DNA of 64,000 nt. It comes from Spirochaetaceae bacterium. Its GTDB lineage: Bacteria; Spirochaetota; Spirochaetia; SZUA-6; Bin103. Positions 62,972 through 64,000 of this stretch are shown in pieces (the stretch's first letter is position 1; each line of letters begins with the position of its first letter). A program made the translations under genes and the position numbers. The notes beneath the pieces were generated by a model. The model had not been told where the DNA came from. It made no database searches and saw only the letters and a list, made by a program, of their open reading frames with translations. The stretch is from the NCBI GenBank assembly GCA_028820215.1, contig JAPPKD010000253.1, forward strand, positions 1 through 64,000. The letters are read 5' to 3'.

Positions 62972-64000
62972 ATGAAGGGGTACGTGTCCGCGGGTGCCCG
63001 GATGCTGCTCGCGATGTCGAGCCTCGCCGGACGCAGGGCCTCCCGCCCCGGCGTGTGCCTTGCCCTGGCCGCGAGTGCCGTCGCTCTGCCGCTTGCGATC
63101 CTGGCCGACGAGCGTGAGCTCCTGAGCGAAGCCGCGCGGCGGATTACCGATGGCGACTACGAGCTCGCCTTGCAGGTGTACGACACGTTTCTCGCCCGCT
63201 ATCCGAAGTCCGAGTCGATTGCGGATGTTCACTTCGGCAGGGGGGTCTCGCTGTATCACCTCGGCCGCTACGAGGAGGCGCTGGAGACCTTCGCACTGAT
63301 CGGAAGCCGCTACCGGCTCGCCGCGTTCCTCGAAGAGATCCCCTATTGGACCGGCATCACCCGGTATCAGCTCGGTGCCTTCGAAGCCGCGGCGCTGGAT
63401 CTCAAGCAGTTCGTGAGCTCGGGCGCCGCGCCCGCACGCCGGCCGCAGGCACTGCTGTACCAGGGCTTGGCCGAGTTGGGGGCCGGGAGGGTTGCCGCGG
63501 CGCAGGAGTCGCTCGCGGAGCTGATGCGTCAGAGCGAGGGCATGTCCGACGGAACGATCGCCTACGCCGCGGTCCTGCTGGCCCACAGCTATCGTGCGGG
63601 CGGACAACACGAGGAGCTGGTCGCCTTCGCATCCGGCCTGCCGATCGCATCGTATCCGCCACGGTACCGGGAGCAGATCATGTTCTACGAGGCGGAGGCG
63701 CTGTGGGAGCTGGAGCGCGTGGAGCTTGCCGCGGAGCTCTACCGGCAACTCGTGTCGGCCGCTCCCGAGATCGCGGCGGCCGCACACCGTCGGTTATTCG
63801 CCGCCGCACGGCGAGCCGGCGACCTCGAAGCCATGCAGCGCTGGACGCACAGCGCCGAGAGCCGTTTCGCCTCATCACCCGGGATCCTGAGCGACTTCTG
63901 GTTGCGCCTGGGCACCGAGAGCTACGAGCGTGGCGCCGACGAGCTCGCCGAGCTGTTCCTCCGCAAGGTGTGGGAACGCGAACTGGCCGCCGGCAGGACG
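62972..64000 (+). CDS. TPR-like exported protein (partial, runs off the window)
   Basis: An open frame of 343 codons with no stop before the window end. The N-terminus is a signal-like segment (basic RRASRPG, hydrophobic core and probable cleavage near LAILA). The remainder consists of helical pairs resembling tetratricopeptide repeats (for example YELALQVYDTFLARYPKSE and GRYEEALETFALIGSRY). It would be periplasmic or envelope-associated and is likely a scaffold or tol/bam-type accessory protein; function is not assigned. A TACCGT lies 16 nt upstream of the ATG, but no good -35. Confidence 0.7.
   Translation, partial: MKGYVSAGARMLLAMSSLAGRRASRPGVCLALAASAVALPLAILADERELLSEAARRITDGDYELALQVYDTFLARYPKSESIADVHFGRGVSLYHLGRYEEALETFALIGSRYRLAAFLEEIPYWTGITRYQLGAFEAAALDLKQFVSSGAAPARRPQALLYQGLAELGAGRVAAAQESLAELMRQSEGMSDGTIAYAAVLLAHSYRAGGQHEELVAFASGLPIASYPPRYREQIMFYEAEALWELERVELAAELYRQLVSAAPEIAAAAHRRLFAAARRAGDLEAMQRWTHSAESRFASSPGILSDFWLRLGTESYERGADELAELFLRKVWERELAAGRT

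Overview
The window is a GC-rich bacterial chromosome segment that looks like a spirochaete, probably a marine or host-associated Spirochaetaceae-type lineage. This rests on gene order and residue signatures, not on a database search. Supporting points are: the order tRNA-Thr, rpmG, tRNA-Trp, secE, nusG, rplKAJL, rpoBC, rpsL, rpsG, fusA, tuf, then the S10, spc and alpha gene clusters; Asn at the RpoB position equivalent to E. coli Ser531, known from naturally rifampicin-resistant spirochaetes; zinc-binding (C+) forms of S4, S14 and L36; and an RNase Y / YmdB-type phosphoesterase / GerMN / Der / MerR neighbourhood. No phage, insertion sequence, CRISPR array or rRNA operon was seen.

Region 1 (1-13.0 kb) is accessory carbohydrate metabolism. 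A forward trio encodes an aldo/keto reductase, an enolase-superfamily sugar-acid dehydratase or racemase, and a GNAT acetyltransferase, each coupled by GTGA overlaps. A reverse-strand gene set runs sulfatase, two LplB/LplC-type sugar permeases, solute-binding protein, GH36-like alpha-galactosidase, then phytanoyl-CoA-dioxygenase-like protein. Divergent from the sulfatase is an M81 (MlrC-like) metallopeptidase. Together they suggest uptake and trimming of a sulfated or galactose-containing glycan. Region 2 (13.0-26.1 kb) is mixed housekeeping: FGGY sugar kinase coupled to NAD-dependent DNA ligase, a PCMT-like methyltransferase with a HIT hydrolase, MtfA peptidase, dnaE, YggT, recG and rsmD.

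Region 3 (26.1-56.0 kb) is an almost uninterrupted transcription/translation block of about 40 genes, broken only by the 366-nt rpoC-rpsL gap, which holds a promoter, tandem repeats and strong hairpins. Region 4 (56.0-64.0 kb) has two poorly conserved genes, then rny, a ymdB-type gene, a divergent GerMN lipoprotein/anchored protein, der, a MerR regulator without a canonical start codon, and a TPR-like exported protein cut by the window edge.

Two structural themes stand out. First, most junctions use RTGA stop/start overlaps, and where a gap separates ribosomal-protein genes it is usually spanned by a minicistron. That minicistron starts on an RTGA overlapping the upstream stop and ends at or beside the next start. 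The clearest case is rplP-rpmC, where a 17-nt tandem repeat makes a relay of three tiny ORFs. Second, imperfect tandem micro-duplications of 12-21 nt recur at gene ends and gaps (rpmG, rsmD, rpoA, der, rplP-rpmC, rpsM-rpsK, rpoC-rpsL, around the solute-binding protein gene). Many keep the reading frame.
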